From positions 67,043,303 through 67,107,302 of the forward strand of contig JAYGXS010000004.1 in NCBI GenBank assembly GCA_036362985.1: a DNA stretch of 64,000 nt, written 5' to 3'. A program made the position numbers and the translations under genes. Source of the stretch: Ligula intestinalis. Lineage: Eukaryota > Platyhelminthes > Cestoda > Diphyllobothriidea > Diphyllobothriidae. This document shows, in pieces, positions 9,740 through 18,859 of this stretch. How positions within the stretch are numbered: position 1 is the first letter of the stretch; each line of letters opens with the position of its first letter. Under the pieces are notes generated by a model. The model did not search any database, was not told the origin of the DNA, and was given only the letters and a program-made list of their open reading frames with translations.

Positions 9740-11330
9740 TTCTCCTTCTCTGTTGTGTAAACTTTTGAGTTACTACAACTTTTGCTCAAAGTACCGGAAA
9801 ATACAGCATGTGCATCACTAGAATAAAATAATTCTTCCCTTGATTCTCGACAAACAAATGTGACTGTTAGGATCTAGAAAGCCGCGGCAAAGAACTTAAA
9901 ATATATGTCATGTCTGTCTGAATAACAGCCGCACTTGAGTAGTTGTCCTCCGTAAGGAAACATTTACAAAGCTTTCAATCAATGACTAGAACTGATAGGA
10001 GTATTGATGCGATTCCATTTTGGGTTAACACTCGTAAGAAACCATGATTCCCACTGAAATGTTGAACAAGGAAAGGAAATCCGTAAGTTGCTAAAACAAG
10101 GGGATGCATAGAGTCCGGGGAACACGTTTTATTAGTAAACAAATGAGTCACGAGATGCCCTAATCACTGGTGGACTTACAGCCCAAGAAGGAAAGTCGAG
10201 GTCTGAAAATAACCTGATTAATTCCATTGTTTCGAACATTAAACTGTAGACTACGATTCACACCTCAAAAGCTTATCTTTCACACCACAAGTATGTAACC
10301 AAAGGCCACTTTCTTCTCATAAAGATCGTCCGAGGTCATCCGTACAGATGCAATACACTGATTCAACCAATCATTCGAGAGAGTAGCAATCACGGCTTCT
10401 ATACACCTACTCCATAGGCTAGTGGAAGACTTAAAATCAGCCGAGAAAACTTCCGACCTGTCATAACCTGAACTGTGAAGATTAGATGGTTTTATTTTCA
10501 CTGCAGATTATGCATTTCGGGTCAAATATTCACACAAACTTGCGAACGGAGCCACAGCAGGTTGGGGCTGTAGACTTTACTCAAAATTCACACTCTCACT
10601 ATTTACTTGTATGCCGTAACTTAATTCTCATGGAATGTAAACCATAATATAACCAATTTGGTATTATGCACGTCGATACGCTGAAGCACATTGACATATT
10701 AAAAACAAAACTTCTCTATCATTCCAGTTTGTTAGAGAGAGAGAGAGCGAGAGAGAGAAATATGGTTTAGTTTGAAGGTAAATATCGAAAATTTTCTGCA
10801 AAAAATGGCAGCGTTCACAGAGAGCAAGGGATAAGGTAAGATTAAAGGTCATAGAATACTCCCAATTTAAAGGTTTACAAGATATCCACGTCTGTTACGG
10901 AGATATATCAGCCTTCAACTTCTCAATTTACTTTTCTTTACATGTAAGGTAGCGTACAAGGAATAGGAGTATGTAGTGCTGATATGCCGATGTACGGCAA
11001 GGCATACGACGGAAGCTTCGGTGTATACTACGGGAAGACTTCGTAGCCATTAGCTCAGAGTGGAGAGGGTGAGCGATCTCACTAAGAGTACTATCAACCA
11101 ATTACTTACCCGTTTAAGAGTGTCGTTGTATTATAATTTTAGCTTAAAAAAGACATCGGAAACACCGGCAGCTGAAGAGAGCATTCCGAGGAAAAGTTTA
11201 AAATGACCAGGTCTTATTGTAAGTAAAGCTGGACACAAACGGTGGATATAATATAAAAAGTTCACGCTTTTGATACGTTGGGACCTGAACGATTACAAGT
11301 GTATGATCATTTAAATCATAAAGCGCTGGT
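9740..11330. other. no gene seen; (AG)n microsatellite
   Basis: An AG-rich microsatellite with one C interruption lies at 10734-10759. A 73-codon minus-strand frame at 10280-10501 has no recognisable family or splice context. No shared repeat recognised. Confidence 0.45.
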
Positions 11331-11334
11331 ATCA

Positions 11335-11705
11335 ACAACTGACGAGTCCGTTGGCTGACGAAAGCCAGGCCAGCAAGTAAGCACGCTGGTATGCCAACAA
11401 CTAAGACAGCAGCGAGGTGGTCAAATGTCACTGGAGTCCACTAGCGGTCAACCTCGGGAACATCCACATTGATTAGCAGCGAACAGGCAGGTCAACATTT
11501 GTGCATTGAGCACGGATATAATACCAGGCAGGCGTCAAGGCCGGATCAGTCTCGACTAGTGGGAGCTGAAAGTGCTTCAAAAACACCAGTCTTAATACAC
11601 TTCGGTCCATGAATACGTCCCTCCTCCTTCATCTTCTTTGGGGGAGGATGGAAATGATAAGATATCTGGACCTCAAATCATCACGCATAAAGTAATTTTT
11701 TCGAT
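11335..11705 (+). repeat. PLE family J terminal (pseudo-LTR) fragment
   Basis: Aligns with 22680-23040: GCCAACAACTAAGACAGC, AGCAGCGAACAGGCAG, then the 3' tail TTCTTTGGGGGAGGATG and ATATCTGGACCTCAAATC. The hammerhead-like core is decayed here (CAAAAACACCAGTC in place of GAAACGTCAGTC). No coding part is attached. Confidence 0.65.
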
Positions 11706-11829
11706 TATTTATCCTCACGCAAGTATGGTAATATAAGATAGAGTAGAGTTAACAAAAGTTTAAGCAACCAATTCTGAAACCTCTCAACAAGACGCGATAC
11801 AAGGACGACGGGACGACATAAACTAAATG

Positions 11830-12030
11830 TTGGAGCCCTCCCCCCTCTCCCTCCTCTCTCTCTTCCTTAGTTATGACTAGAATCTGACCGTTTTGTCCCT
11901 TACCACCCCTCCCCTTCATCACTGCTGATTGGTTGCTGAAACTTTTGCTAACGCTAACCTCCCTACCTGCAACCTGCCTGATGATAAATAATCTAAAACG
12001 TTCGTTCGGCCAAGGTGACTTCCTAGATGC
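11830..12030 (+). repeat. PLE family P terminal repeat fragment
   Basis: Matches 50370-50585, downstream of the family P PLE: a pyrimidine-rich stretch, GACTAGAATCTGA, CTGCTGATTGGTT, then CTGCCTGATGAT and AAAACGTTCGTTCG. The CTGATGA ... AAAACGTT arrangement is hammerhead-like but the GAAA box is TAAA here, so it is decayed. Confidence 0.6.
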
Positions 12031-12039
12031 TTTCATGGG

Positions 12040-12258
12040 TACCATCGCTGAACTTTGTTATCATTCTCATCATCTCCCAGAGAAGGAGTAGAAGACGAAG
12101 AATAAGAAGAAAAAGAAGACAAAGTTACAAGGCAATGGATCGAATTATATTGAACTTGACTTTTCGGACCTTCATTCGGCCCCATCGTCAGAGTAACGTG
12201 GTGATTGTTTCCGTAAGCCGGGGCTGTTTCCGCCCTGCCGCATGCGTGGTGTTATATC
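12040..12258 (-). repeat. PLE family J 3' terminus with hammerhead-like motif
   Basis: On the minus strand it carries GCATGCGGCAGGGC, the hammerhead-like motif at 12155-12194, AATATAATTCG, and the tail with TCTCTGGGAGATGATGAGAA, matching 22860-23040. Together with 12635-13076 it forms one PLE end split by an inserted repeat (12259-12634). Confidence 0.7.
12155..12194 (-). ncRNA. hammerhead-ribozyme-like motif (PLE family J, copy 1)
   Basis: Minus strand: ACT, CTGACGA, then a 5-bp stem II (GGGCC with GGTCC, one G-U), GAAA, AGTC, AAG. Stem I is weakened by one mismatch relative to the sister copy at 22898. Core boxes CUGANGA and GAAA are intact, with an extra T before stem II. Confidence 0.5.
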
Positions 12259-12634
12259 TATCGTAGGAAGTTAAGCGAGTTAAACCCAGCAACTGCGATC
12301 TTCAGACCATGGTTACTTGGTGCACAAGAGAAGTCGTTAAAGGCCAGAGTAGATGGAAGAATTTTTAGTGTACACAACGGACCGGAGAGCCAGCCGTGAT
12401 CCAAGTGCGGTTTTAAGCAGCAGGCAGCGAAAACTAGCATTGTCTGGTTGCCTCAAAGGTTGTTGGCTGGAAAGAACGCATCGACCAAGGCGTGTATGCG
12501 TCCTATTCGCCACTGAGAGAGGCTAGCTTTTGCGGGACCTGATTTGTTGTTGCAAAGGGCGCCTTGCGTGCAGAAGTGCTCGTTCGCGGCAGCGAGGCTT
12601 CGGACATGCTCACCTATGTGGAGTGGGTCACCAC
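12259..12634 (+). mobile_element. repeat R insertion inside the PLE, flanked by ATATC
   Basis: A 376-bp block interrupts PLE family J sequence that is continuous at 22680-22900. It is bounded by a perfect 5-bp direct repeat ATATC (12254-12258 and 12635-12639), a plausible target-site duplication. Its left end (TATCGTAGGAAGTTAAGCGAG, TTAAACCCAG) matches the left end of a repeat at 63187, which supports the boundary. It shares CTGCGATCTTCAGACCATGG and GGAGAGCCAGCCGTG with 63195-63440. No coding capacity seen; a non-autonomous element of unknown class. Confidence 0.6.
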
Positions 12635-13076
12635 ATATCCATGCTTGAAGCACTAACTGTGACCCGCCTGTTCGCTGCTGACTGACCGTGAGGTTGACAA
12701 CTGGTGGGCTCGTTTGATCATTGCGGCTGCCGTAATTGTTGGCAAGTTAGCGTGATTACTGGCCTGTCTCGTGTGATTTGATGTCAATCTCGTGGGCACG
12801 GCGGTGAGGTAGTCTTCCACGCTGATCACGTGGTTCCTGGCCGGCTCATCCCCCTTATTCTTCTGACCTTAGTTGTATTTCATGCTTGAGTATGCTTTGC
12901 CGTCCTGTTGGCCTTGTTTGAACTAACTCGAGCCGTATGCGCACCACCTGGTTGGCGGGACGAAGGTCTATGGCTCTGTAAAATGTGCCAGTCAAACACC
13001 AACTTACCGGCAGCAGTCTAGCCATATTGTTAAAGGTAAAAATGCGGTTCTGCTGCTGTGTGTGGTCACAGACCAT
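12635..13076 (-). pseudogene. Penelope-like element C-terminus and adjoining terminal sequence (family J)
   Basis: Minus-strand reading (13076-12855) aligns with the plus copy at 22330-22600: QQNRIFTFNNMARLLPVS, then RAIDLRPANQVVRIRLELV and QLRSEE, the region just after the GIY-YIG domain. Non-coding PLE sequence follows to 12640. No RT or nuclease core remains. Confidence 0.7.
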
Positions 13077-13079
13077 AGA

Positions 13080-13620
13080 TAACTTATCTTTGCGCTTGAT
13101 TGCCTATTGATGCTCATGCAACCTTGTGCTAAGGCGTATACCCGTTTTACTAACAAACACAATGTAAGGACGGCCCAGCACGCGAGCTATAACTTGGGCC
13201 GTCCTCAGGGTAAGAGAACAAAGGAAGGCACAGGCCAGTGGGTGCATGCAGAAATGGCAAAGACGCGCGACCTTCAAGGGCCGACATGTGAGGACGCAAG
13301 GACAGCCGTCGGCCGAGTTCTGAGGTCACGCATGAAAAGGGGCCATGAAAGGACACAGGCACATACGCGTGTCACTGAGGGCGCGACGTGTCATCCTGAG
13401 GACACCCCAGGATGGCTGCCCGTGGAGGGGTCAATAGGGAACAGTGGCCATTGATGATGACGGATGATGACGGACACATCACAAGCTGTCGGACACCCAG
13501 AAGACAGAGCTGATGTACAAGCGGAAACAGTCACAGTAAACTATTATCTGCTATCCTGTCTGCCTTTATTTCCTAACACGCAACTGTGGCTATAACCAGT
13601 GTCGACGCAGGCACCCCCAA
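13080..13620. other. no gene seen; strong 11-bp hairpin
   Basis: AGGACGGCCCA (13167-13177) is perfectly complementary to TGGGCCGTCCT (13195-13205) with a 17-base loop. A 115-codon frame across this stretch lacks any family feature. The hairpin is the only structure I see. Confidence 0.5.
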
Positions 13621-13624
13621 CGTT

Positions 13625-14045
13625 ATAACACCCTGCATTGCAGTTTTGGCATGGTATTTTGTAGATCAGGGCTGATTGTTATACCAGTGGAAGTTGGTCT
13701 TTGAGCCTATGATCTGCTCCAACGATCTCGAATAATTTAGTGATTCTTACAGTTGCCTCTGGTACGTTCTTCAGATAATTATTGCCAGCCAGAACTTCGG
13801 ATCTCCTTTTTTTGACCGCTCAAGGTGGGGCTTATTAAAACACTTGCGTATGAAGGACTTTGGATAACCGTTTCTTTTTACTAGGGCATACGAGTAATTA
13901 ATCTGATCCCTCTTCCCACTGTCTTCCCTGCAGTGTGTCTGAACGTGTTGGAAGAGGGTTCTAACACAACTGCATTTGGGACCAACAGGGTGGTTGCCTC
14001 TAATTTGGAGGATGCGCATGGTGTTGGTTGCCTTACGCCAAACCA
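13625..14045 (-). pseudogene. Penelope-like element fragment, RT thumb to start of GIY-YIG (family J)
   Basis: The minus strand encodes KATNTMRILQIRGNHPVG, RTLFQHVQTHC, ALVKRNGYPKSFIRKCF, then YLKNVPEATVRITKLF and LIYKIPCQNCNAGCY, the block from the end of the RT to the beginning of the GIY-YIG domain. The order matches the copies at 21880-22200 and 57770-58200. Stops and frameshifts occur near 13780 and 13680. It meets a plus-strand PLE fragment head-to-head at about 14045. Confidence 0.78.
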
Positions 14046-14049
14046 TTTT

Positions 14050-14440
14050 CCTTCTAAGAATACGGAAGATGAACGATATCGTCACCCTGCTCGCCGACAA
14101 GGGGCGCTCAACGGTCGTCATGGATAAGGTTGAGTACTGTGCAAAGGTAGAAAATCTGTTGATGGACGAGGATTCTTACGTGCCATCGACTGTCAACGAG
14201 TTCGAGAAACTCAAAAATCTCATAAATAAGACGATCGACAAGTTAAGAAAGACACGAGCCATCACGAGAAGGGAAGCGCTGGCTGTAAAAGCCATAGATG
14301 TTGCAATGGCCCGTTTTTATGGCCTACCAAAGCTGCACAAGCTAAGAGTGCCCTTACACTCCATCGTACCCTTACGCTCCATCGTACCATTACGTAACAC
14401 CCCAAGTGTTGGGTTGTCAAAGTGGTTGTACCAGTGACTG
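14050..14440 (+). pseudogene. Penelope-like element RT N-terminal fragment (family J)
   Basis: The plus strand encodes MNDIVTLLADKGRSTVVMD, a linker, DKLRKTRAITRREAL, then ARFYGLPKLHK and VPLRNTPSVGLSKWLYQ. These are the N-terminal PLE reverse-transcriptase motifs that precede the catalytic palm. A VPL.SI segment is locally triplicated (RVPLHSIVPLRSIVPLRNT). The frame stops right after, and the RT catalytic part is missing. Confidence 0.78.
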
Positions 14441-14469
14441 TGCTTCCTTGCCAAGGATTCAGAGTGTAG

Positions 14470-14590
14470 ATTGAAGTCTCAATATAATTCGGTCCATGTC
14501 CTCGTACCTTATTCTTATTCGTCTTCTTTGGGGGATGATGAAAACAATAAGATACCTGGACCTCAAATCTTTGCGCATAAAGTAATAAGC
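14470..14590 (+). repeat. PLE family J 3' tail
   Basis: Contains CTCAATATAATTCGGTCC, TCTTCTTTGGGGGATGATG and ATACCTGGACCTCAAATC, matching the tails at 11575-11705 and 22930-23040. It joins directly to the RT fragment, so the middle of the element was deleted. Confidence 0.65.
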
Positions 14591-14699
14591 GTGCAGTGTG
14601 ACACCTGCGGTCGCACATTCAAGCTTGCACGTGTTTTTGTGGAGTGACAGACTGACGCAGCGAGAGTCAGGCTGCAATGGCTCCTTTTTAGTGTGATAT

Positions 14700-14795
14700 T
14701 TATGGTCACTATACCCGGTTAAACCCTCACCACTGCAATCTTCCAGAAGAAGATAGAAGATAGAAGTCGTGGAAGCCAAGGTAGAGGGAGGTTGT
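14700..14795 (+). repeat. repeat R-like fragment
   Basis: GGTTAAACCCTCACCACTGCAATCTTC, GAAGTCGTGGAAG and CAAGGTAGAGG align with the left part of repeat R at 12280-12350 and with 53600-53690. Partial and divergent. Confidence 0.4.
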
Positions 14796-14799
14796 ATTC

Positions 14800-15180
14800 T
14801 GTACAGAATAAGTAGGAGAAGAAGTAGCGGAACGGTTGACTCGGCCAGGGGTGGAGTTCGACCATGAGGAGCGAGAGAGAGAGCCGCAGCCTCGCGTCCG
14901 CCGCGCACCGGGGCGAAAGGCCGAGTGAGTTCCGCCTTGCTTGTTGACTGGGCTTAGTGTGAAGTGTGTTTCTGCCAGCACTGACCACAAATCCGGCGCA
15001 TACCAGTAATCAGCGGTACGCAAAAATCGATTAACTGATTGAGTGCCAATTCACGCTTAGTAGATCAGTCATCATAAGTGGCGAGGCGAGTCCAGTGTGA
15101 ACCAGTAATCAGCGATGCGCCAAAAATCGATTGACTAGCCAGGTTGACAGAGCAGGCAGAATGAGTGAGCATGGCAGCGC
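14800..15180. other. no gene seen
   Basis: GC-richer stretch with a short direct repeat: ACCAGTAATCAGCG plus ATGCGC/TACGC and AAAATCGATT appear at about 15002-15032 and 15101-15131. No coding signature. Confidence 0.4.
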
Positions 15181-15460
15181 TGGGGCGCAGGCTCCTACAA
15201 GACCACCAATTGCCATCACACCAAGCCAAAATCTACATGCAGGACCAGACAGCGAACGGAGAAAAAAATCAACCAGCCCACGGCCAACACAGACAGTCGC
15301 AACTTAAACTGCTGATCGATGACAGTCAGTATACGCTTTGACAAAGGACAGCAGGCCCAGCTGTCCGAAACGTTGGTAAACCTCCAAATTTATTCCGGTG
15401 AGCACAAGATGAATTATAATTCATTACCCGGAATTCTGAAATTTTCGAATTTGAGCTCGC
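15180..15460 (+). repeat. left pseudo-LTR of PLE family K
   Basis: About 280 bp repeated in direct orientation at 17195-17455: ACCACCAATTGCCATCAC, CAGACAGCGAACGG, GACAAAGGACAGCAGGCC, AATTTATTCCGGTGAGCAC, ATGAATTATAATTCA. Direct terminal repeats around an RT frame are the pLTR arrangement known for PLEs. It holds a perfect 7-bp hairpin, GGACAGC/GCTGTCC, followed by GAAACGTT, which looks like hammerhead stem II plus the GAAA box; the CUGANGA box is TTGACAA, so it is decayed. Confidence 0.75.
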
Positions 15461-15699
15461 ACTTCGAGCCTTCAGCGCTCCGCGTTGTACACCGTTAGGA
15501 GAAATTCGCCCTTTGGATCGCATCAACTAAAGCGCAGCTGCACTTTCTCCATCGCTGTCTGGGCCAAAACTTGTCACCAAAATGTGTCACCTACAAGCCA
15601 CCTGTAAATTCTACTTTGGCAAGAGAGACTTTGGCACGACACAGCAGAAGCATGCCTAGGGTGCTAATTTAAGATTTCCACCAAAGGCTGCAACGTTAC

Positions 15700-17000
15700 T
15701 ACATAGAAGTGGACGGATGCAAATCAAACTTCTTGAAAATTGCCAGTGAATAATCAAAGAATATTGAGGAAACGATCCGTACACGACGACAGGTCCGTAT
15801 CAAGAAGAACAAGGAATCAGCGGATAAATTGATCAAACTGCGACCGCTCCACACAACGAACTCTCCGGGTGACCTCTTCCATAATCTTTCCTCCAAACCT
15901 CTCACCAGCACACAACTTGCAGTCCTAGAACGTGGAGCAAATTTCAACACCACAGACGCTTCACCCACATAGTTCATTGCCGCATTTGAGTCAATTCTTC
16001 AATCAACAAATGTCTCAGTAGAAAAAAAGAATTAATCCGCCATAAAACAACATCGCTGCTTATGCAACACAAAATGTGTGAAAATCTAGGTCAAGAAGAA
16101 CAGAGAGAATTAAAAAAAGCCTTAAAGCGGATGAAGACATAATCATTCTGCCGGCTGACAAAGGTCGTTCGACAGTGATGCTCAACAAATCTGATTACCA
16201 AAAGAACGTCCAGAGCCTACTTGACGATCAACAATCGTATAAGTCATTTCCAGCTAGTGAAATGAAACATCTGCTTCCTCAAATGAACAAAAGTCTGGCA
16301 AAACTCAAAGCAAACGGTGCAATCACGCCCACCGATTGGTTTTTCATGAAACCAACGGACACAGCCCCAACATAATTGTATGGTCTGCCGAAAGTACACA
16401 AGGAAACATACCACTTAGGCCAATCGTCTCCCTTCGTGGCACCCCCACATACGGTTTGGCAAAATGGATATTTGCTCATCTGAAGTTCCTGGCAGCAGAC
16501 TGAACGACAGCCGTAGCTTTTGCTTGAACGAATAAACCATCTGAAGTTAGAGCCAGACGAATCCATGGCATCCTTTGATGTTGCATCACTCTTCACCTCT
16601 ATCCCACAGCAACTTGCAATTGATGTTGTGAGACCACTTTTAACTGAACACAACGACGAGGGGAATAAGCCCCTGAGGTCTGAACATTTGCTCGAATTTC
16701 TGCGGTGCTGCCTTAAAACTTTCTTCATATTTGGAGGACAAATGTATGAACAAATTAAAGGCATACCAACGGGCTTCTTCCTATAAGGCCTGATTGCTGA
16801 AGTGGTCCTTCCACGGATTGAACACTTGGTCTTCACCAAGTGTGACCAAAGCGTGACGGCAAATACTGGTCTGTTTTGTCCCCAAGGTAGAGGATGCTGG
16901 CAATCCTGCTACCTCTGCCGGTGGTTTCGTCACAGGGCCATTTTTTCTGCAAATCCTGACTTCGGTTTGACCGGGACACCTCAAAAGCTGAAAGATTGAC
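15700..17000 (+). pseudogene. Penelope-like element reverse transcriptase (family K), broken
   Basis: N-terminal block NLSSKPLTSTQLAVLERG near 15890, then LPADKGRSTVMLNKSDYQ near 16150, KLKANGAITP, LYGLPKVHK, and the palm start MASFDVASLFTSIPQQLAI near 16565, followed by EQIKGIPTGFFL (usually KGTPMGSPL). Frameshifts or stops occur near 16020, 16373, 16500 and 16785. The YVDD-type catalytic strand and the endonuclease are absent; after about 16850 the sequence turns into an inverted repeat. Non-functional. Confidence 0.82.
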
Positions 17001-17237
17001 GTTTGAGGCATGGTACTCAGACGCCAATGCTGTAAACAGGCACCTGGACCTCCCTGCAGCCTACAAAATTCTGCACCATTACGTAAATAAAGGCCAGGGC
17101 ACGGTCAAACCGAAGTCAATATTTGCAGGCGAAGACGGATCTCTGACGAAACCACCGGAAGAGGGAGCAGGATTGCCAGCATCCTCTCCCCTGGGAACAG
17201 AACAGACCGCCAATTGCCGTCACGTCAGCCAAAATCC
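16852..17237. repeat. about 130-bp inverted repeat at the PLE end
   Basis: 16852-16988 (GGTCTGTTTTGTCCCCAAGG ... GACTTCGGTTTGACCG) is the reverse complement, with substitutions, of 17100-17237 (CGGTCAAACCGAAGTC ... GGAACAGAACAGACC). The spacer is about 110 bp. The RNA would fold into a long hairpin at the junction between element body and right pseudo-LTR. Confidence 0.7.
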
Positions 17238-17460
17238 ACATGCAAGGCCAGACAGCGAACGGCAAAAAAAATCGATCATTCCAAGGCCACCACTTGCAGC
17301 TGCAACTGTAACTGCTCATCGATGGCAGTCAGTATTCGCTTAGACAAAGGACAGCAGGCCCAGTAGTCCGGAACGTCTGCAAATCTCCAAATTTATTCCG
17401 GTGAGCACAAGATGAATTATAATTCAGATCCCGGAATTCTGACATTTTCGAAGTTGACTT
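17195..17460 (+). repeat. right pseudo-LTR of PLE family K
   Basis: Direct repeat of 15180-15460. The hammerhead-like region reads GACAAAGGACAGC ... GTCCGGAACGTC, more decayed than the left copy (GGAA instead of GAAA). Confidence 0.72.
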
Positions 17461-18090
17461 AGGCATGACTCCCGGCCAGGTGGAATAGTGTGTTGACGAT
17501 GCAGTGCAAGTTTAAGGAGTCTTACCTAATTCACACACAAGTCGCCGCGCTTACTTTCAGTGAATATAGTCGAAATAGGCGGTGGAAATTCAAGGATTCC
17601 TAGAGTTGGCCTCACTCTTAACCTTTTCCGAGTTTATGCACCGGTTGGTAAGATAAAAGCTTGCAGTAGTTGACGCACCATGAAGCCTGCTTCTAGAGCC
17701 TGTCGCCGCATGTATGGCAAAAGCGGTGGACTCGCTAGGGAGCCCCGCTGTCCGACAAATGCGTGTCACGGGCCAGTGTGAACCCCCCTATCCTTGATCT
17801 ATCACATCCTCATTGCAGCCTAGTAGCTCTAAACCGGTCGCTAGTTGTGTATTTGTGGTGTGATTTCCAGACACAACAGATGGCATACACTGCAGCCCCC
17901 CACCCCTTCCCCCACCCAGAGGGGACAGAAATGGCGCAATTACTAGATCCTCACATGCTAACTGTCAATCCTTGTATTCACCACTGGGGGTCATAGCTGA
18001 TGATATTATGGCTTTTTATCTGTAACCGAGTCATTAATCATCATGATTACCTCACTATTAGTAAGGGGTTTGAATAATTAATTCGACCTC
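17461..18090. other. no gene seen
   Basis: No coding family, tRNA or shared repeat recognised in this stretch. Confidence 0.4.
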
Positions 18091-18091
18091 A

Positions 18092-18170
18092 GTGGTATTC
18101 CATTCCACGCCAGCAAGGGGGGAATTATTTAGTACAGTCAATGCTCTAACCGACTGAGCCGCGAGACCCC
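18092..18170 (-). repeat. tRNA-like sequence (SINE-type head), minus copy
   Basis: The minus strand reads GGGGTCTCGCGGCTCAGTCG, GTTAGAGCATTGACTG, a tRNA-like D-arm/A box. The T-arm region is disturbed by an AATAATTCCCCCC stretch. It faces a related plus-strand copy 35 bp away. Probably tRNA-derived repeat, not a working tRNA gene. Confidence 0.5.
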
Positions 18171-18204
18171 TGCCGGTAGTCGTGAGTTTAATCAAAATTA
18201 GTTC

Positions 18205-18280
18205 GGGGTCTCGCAGCTCAATTTGCTAGAGCGTTGACCTTTGCACATGCTGGTGTGGGATCGAGTCCCGCAGGGGTCGC
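18205..18280 (+). repeat. tRNA-like sequence (SINE-type head), plus copy
   Basis: GGGGTCTCGCAGCTCA, TAGAGCGTTGACC, then GTGGGATCGAGTCCCGC (T-arm, B box). The anticodon stem does not pair well (TTGACC/TGCTGG region), so a functional tRNA is unlikely. It shares its first 35 bases with the minus copy at 18092-18170. Confidence 0.5.
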
Positions 18281-18364
18281 CGAGTTGCTCACACTTGGAT
18301 CAAAGTAATATAGCACTGTTGTCGGTTAGTGGCATAAAGCTTAGTCGATAATTAGACATACCGT

Positions 18365-18645
18365 CACCGGGCCTGATAGTTACCTCTGGTCGGTTTGCAA
18401 TTCTAACTCCGAGCGGTGTAAGAAGGCGGCTAACGACTTCCGAGACGTTCTTTACGTAGGCTAGTACTCTCCAAGCTCTCGCCCTGGTTGCGTATACAAA
18501 TATTTAAAAAAACTTCCTTGCGTAGCCGTTTGGCCTAAGGTACGGTGATTCAGCAACCTTATTTTCTGGTTCGATGCAGAGGATCTTAAACCACCGATAT
18601 AGCGCCCGTGCGCAACTGCATTGACGACTGAGTGTTCTCACAAGG
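18365..18645 (-). pseudogene. Penelope-like element fragment (family Z), minus part
   Basis: The minus strand encodes CSCARALYRWFKILC, ENKVAESPYLRPNGYARKFF, then after a frameshift AYVKNVSEVVSRLLTPLGV and NRPEVTIRPG. This is the linker ahead of the GIY-YIG domain, matching 57800-58100. Confidence 0.7.
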
Positions 18646-18750
18646 TCTGACAACCGCGAGAGCCGTGAAAGAGGGTTCTCTGGTCCGCAGTTGATTAATA
18701 AGCATAAAGGTCTTGCGGCTCCACTGTCTCTGCTGCAATTTAGCCTGGAC
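18645..18750 (+). pseudogene. Penelope-like element fragment (family Z), plus part
   Basis: The plus strand encodes DNRESRERGFSGPQLINKHK, corresponding to the GIY-YIG C-terminal block (DNR.SRELLESWFS) seen at 58350 and 9360. It abuts the minus-strand fragment head-to-head at about 18645. Confidence 0.6.
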
Positions 18751-18859
18751 AAAATTACCAGCCATGCGGGATGGGGGAAGGGGAGTATGTGGGTATTAGG
18801 GCGAACTAACAACAGCCTTCGCAAGCAGTAGTTTGCAAACCATAGCCGCGTCCACAATA

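Noticed and set aside
10280..10501. 73-codon minus-strand frame with a rather protein-like composition
   Set aside because: No recognisable family, no conserved splice context and no supporting neighbour, so not called.
14459..15023. Overlapping minus-strand frames of 89-149 codons
   Set aside because: They cross the PLE tail and repeat R-like sequence; no consistent protein signature.
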